From the NCBI GenBank assembly GCA_028023455.1, contig JAQFVV010000020.1, positions 6,121,092 through 6,185,091 of the forward strand: a stretch of DNA of 64,000 nucleotides, in the 5' to 3' direction. The notes beneath the pieces are model-generated. The model saw only the letters and a program-made list of their open reading frames with translations. It did no database searches and was not told the DNA's origin. The translations under genes were made by a program, and so were the position numbers. This stretch comes from Epiperipatus broadwayi (taxonomy: Eukaryota; Onychophora; Udeonychophora; Euonychophora; Peripatidae). Shown here in pieces: positions 61,001 through 64,000 of the stretch (its first letter is position 1; every line of letters starts with the position of its first letter).

Positions 61001-63050
61001 TAAAAATATCAAACAATATAATTCTTTAATATAATTTGAATTTTTTACAAGAATAGTGAACTCATAAAGAAGTAAAGTTATAAGATTATTTTTTAAATGT
61101 TTTATAAAATGATGATTAATATTATTTCAGTAACTATTATTTTCTTTATTTAAATGTTGCATTGAAATATTAAAATATATTTGAAAGGTGAAGACAAATG
61201 CTTTATGAGTATATAAAAGAAGTGCCTAATCTTTTTCAATATAATGTTATATGCTAAGTTGGATAAGTGTTAACTTTAATATAAATTTTTAGTTAATAGG
61301 CATTACTATAATCATAATTACATTCTAAATAATGTTAAGCATATTATTAGTTAAATAAGTCATATTTATTTATTGTTATTGTTTTATTATAATAATGACA
61401 ATGGGTAGTTGTCTTAATGATAGAAAATAATAGTATTATTGATATAATATATCATATATTCCATTTTCCACATTAAATAGTCGGAATAAAGGCTATTCAA
61501 TGTTTATTTGTTTTATGTTTTCTTATGTAAATATGTTAATTTAATTAATTTTTTTATATTAATTTCTTTGTAAATATTTTAAATTTATAAGTTTATATTG
61601 TTATAAATATACTATATTGTTAAATCATAATAAAATTGTTAATGTTTTTAAATTAATATCAGCTTTAGAGTTTGATTTGGCTGAGTGTTTTCTTTGAATC
61701 TTCATAATTCAACACATGATTTGCAAAGATTATTTGGAACATTATTATTATATTGTTGCACATGGTTAATAAAAATCTATTATTATAATTGTTCTTAATA
61801 CAGAAGATCTAATTATTGGTGATTATAAAAATTATCCAATGCCAATTTTAAAATCTACAATATTGCAATTATATTAAGAATATAATATTTTCTGTGGATG
61901 CCACATAATAAATAAAGGTTTTATATGATGTGTTATAAGAATTTATTATTTTACTTATGTTTTATTGAAGAGTATTAGTAGTTAAATAGATATATTATTT
62001 TAAGAATTGATAAAATATTTTAGTTTTTTGTTGTTGTTTTGTGAGAGTAGTTCAATATATGTAAAATCCTTCATTATATTTAACTACAGGGTATTAATTT
62101 GTTTATTATTATTATTATTATTAGGAATGAACCTGAGATATTAAATAATTATAGAGTTGTATGAATGGATAATGGATAGAAATTTTAATTAATGTCAAAT
62201 TTTAATGTTATTTTTATGATGTTATATATGACTTGGTTTTTTAATTATTATTGTGTTCATAATAAATTTAATAAGTTGTTAAGATAGAATTATTCTATGT
62301 GTGTTTTAAAACATGAGAAGTATTACAAGATCGTTTTGTTATATAAATTAAGTAGGGGTAATATTTTTATGCCATTGAGAACATATCTTTCAGGATACAT
62401 GCTCAATATTGAAACAGTAAGATTAGTATTCGAATCTTAAGTTTCACCTTTTCTGTCATCTCTCACTGACCGGTCAATCCCACCCAAATTTAAACTTTTG
62501 GTATCAAGTTGTGTGTGTAACAATATTAAAAATGTATAAATATATGTAGAATTCAACATAAACACGCACACATTTCAATCTCAAATTAAAGGCAATAAAT
62601 ACGGATAAAGTAATATAATTTAGATTTCTTTAGCTAAATAAATTTTATGTAATATTAATCATTTATTTTGAATTTATAAAGTTCGTATTTATTGCTTAGT
62701 TTAAATTTCGTTAAATAATAATTCTAACAAAATCTGATGCAATAATTAATTAAAGTTAAAATAATTTTATTCCCTTTTGTCTTTGAAAATTTAAAAGCAT
62801 CGGTCAGTGATAGAAAATAAATTAATTATAGAAAAATTCCAAAAAAATGTAATTAACGAATGTAAAAAAAAAACAACAACAACAACAAAACAAACAATAG
62901 CACAGCAGATTTCTTTCTAATTAAAACCAGCAAAAGCATTGATTATCCTGAGGGCAAGACAAAGAAAACCTAAAAATATCTCAACAAAAAAATTAAAAGA
63001 TCAAGATAAAAAAAGGAGGCCATCCTAGACTTGCTGGAGACTTTCACTTA
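58030..63050. other. AT-rich DNA, C-poor on the + strand
   Basis: Five kilobases with no recognised gene or element. From about 58.3 to 62.4 kb G clearly exceeds C on the + strand. Short (TTA)n at about 62100-62124. The frame at 60225-60431 has no recognisable motif. Confidence 0.4.
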
Positions 63051-63245
63051 AATTTTAGCTTTGCTCTCGAGTGGAGAGTCTAAAATATCTTAAAATAAAT
63101 TGATATTGGCAAGGTATGACCGAGTAAGCACCGAGATTATTCTCCATCGGGAGATGGCTCACCGTATGCCGAACTTCACCTTGCCCATCGTAAAAACACC
63201 ATAAAGATCTGCTGCCTGAAATAAACAAGAAAGCCGCTGCTGTTA
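63051..63245. other. GC-richer structured island
   Basis: GC content is well above the surroundings. GGCAAGGT (63108-63115) and ACCTTGCC (63178-63185) are exact inverses closing a 78-base segment. That segment contains TCTCC-ATCG-GGAGA and the alternative CCATC-GGGA-GATGG. Upstream, CTCTCGAGTGGAGAG is a second hairpin. This looks like a structured RNA or a repeat with RNA structure, but it does not match U1-U6, 5S, 7SL or tRNA as I know them. The 65-codon minus-strand frame across it has no recognisable domain. Confidence 0.35.
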
Positions 63246-64000
63246 AAATCAATAAAATACCAAAGACAAGAAAAAAAACTGCTAATCACAAACAATCTAC
63301 TATTAAACAAATGGACGAAAACATCTTATAAAACAGGTACCTGTGTGTGTATTCCAAATTATAGAGTGCTCTAGTAAAATAAGCTATAGCTCATCTCCTA
63401 CTATTTGTCTAACTTCTAAATGTTAAAATTGTAATTTTGTGAAACTAAAAATTGAGAATTAATGTAATCTGTAAATTTCTTGCATAATCTAGCTTACCTC
63501 CCTCTATCCTTCTTAGGTGTGTATTTCTCAAATCTACACTTTATTTATAATTATCATTGAAACATTACCTTCTCATAATTGTCTTAGTTTTAAAGCTAAA
63601 TCCATAATCGCTTGAACAGTGAATGCGTGTCGAATTGTCATTAATATTTGCTTTATAAATAACTGAAATTTCATATAAATCGACACGCATTCAAAGAATC
63701 AGTTATTGTAATGCAGGGTCTACTACTCCGTAATAGCTGGCATACTCGCTGTAATAATTCCCTTTTTAGATATTTTTTTATTATTAAATTTTAATGAATA
63801 ATTACGGAAATTTCATTTCTTTGAGAGTCACCAATTTTCTTTCAGTCAACGTTGATAATAAGGGCCGAGTTTGAAATCTAGTTAAATATTACCATAAACT
63901 TTTAGATCTTATACATGTGTTACGTTTTGAAGCCACGATGGCTCATTCCACGCTGTGAATACTCCGGATTCTATAGGGTTGAATTAACCCCAGTCGTCCT
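63246..64000. other. AT-rich DNA with a 13-bp inverted repeat
   Basis: GAATGCGTGTCGA at 63621-63633 is exactly inverted at 63680-63692 with a 46-base spacer. The last 60 bases are somewhat GC-richer. No gene is recognised. Confidence 0.45.

Noticed and set aside
63055-63252. 65-codon minus-strand frame as a gene
   Set aside because: No domain recognised; RNA-like inverted repeats explain the segment at least as well.

Overview
The window is AT-rich nuclear DNA from a metazoan. It is repeat-dense and nearly free of host genes. The case for an animal is the mobile-element set: a mag-type Ty3/gypsy retrotransposon, RTE-like and other LINE remnants, Penelope-like elements with a GIY-YIG domain, hAT transposons, tRNA-derived SINEs and microsatellites. 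I see no rRNA, intact tRNA, CRISPR array, bacterial operon or viral genome. I do not assign a phylum.

Layout. 1-11.6 kb: a small hAT nested inside an older repeat, RTE LINE remnants on the minus strand, two copies of a palindromic hammerhead-associated repeat (6.3 and 7.7 kb) and two inverted SINE pairs (8.3-8.6 and 10.8-11.6 kb). 12.6-17.6 kb: two 2.1-kb direct repeats around a 0.7-kb spacer, like a non-coding long-terminal-repeat element; a third, isolated copy lies at 53.6-55.6 kb. 17.9-22.8 kb: a Penelope-like RT/GIY-YIG remnant, a second palindromic repeat with its own hammerhead-like core, a long ATT microsatellite, another GIY-YIG fragment, two more hammerhead-repeat copies and a SINE. 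24.6 kb: a 231-bp near-perfect hairpin. 25.2-30.1 kb: a complete but decayed Ty3/gypsy element on the minus strand, with LTRs, TSD, PBS and PPT. 30.9-34.9 kb: a hAT C-terminal remnant, repeat copies and a palindrome. 37.6-41.1 kb: two hammerhead-repeat copies, a Penelope RT fragment and an 89-G tract. 44-48.9 kb: RTE fragments, one 5'-inverted, two hammerhead-repeat copies and a second LINE type. 49.4-49.95 kb: the only convincing host-like gene model, two exons with matching splice phase. 56.4-58.0 kb: a 1.6-kb hAT with a perfect 8-bp TSD. 58-64 kb: low-complexity AT-rich DNA with a small GC-richer structured island near 63.1 kb.

The most interesting system is the repeat family whose copies carry a CUGAUGA...GAAA hammerhead ribozyme core with a matching stem I, a stem II and a self-complementary stem III. 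Copies are often palindromic, and five are bounded by 11-14 bp direct repeats. This fits a target-primed, circular-RNA 'retrozyme'-like element or the terminal repeat of Penelope-like elements, remnants of which lie in the same window. A second, unrelated palindromic repeat has the same kind of core. The ribozyme and TSD calls come from reading the bases by eye; activity and circularisation are inference.
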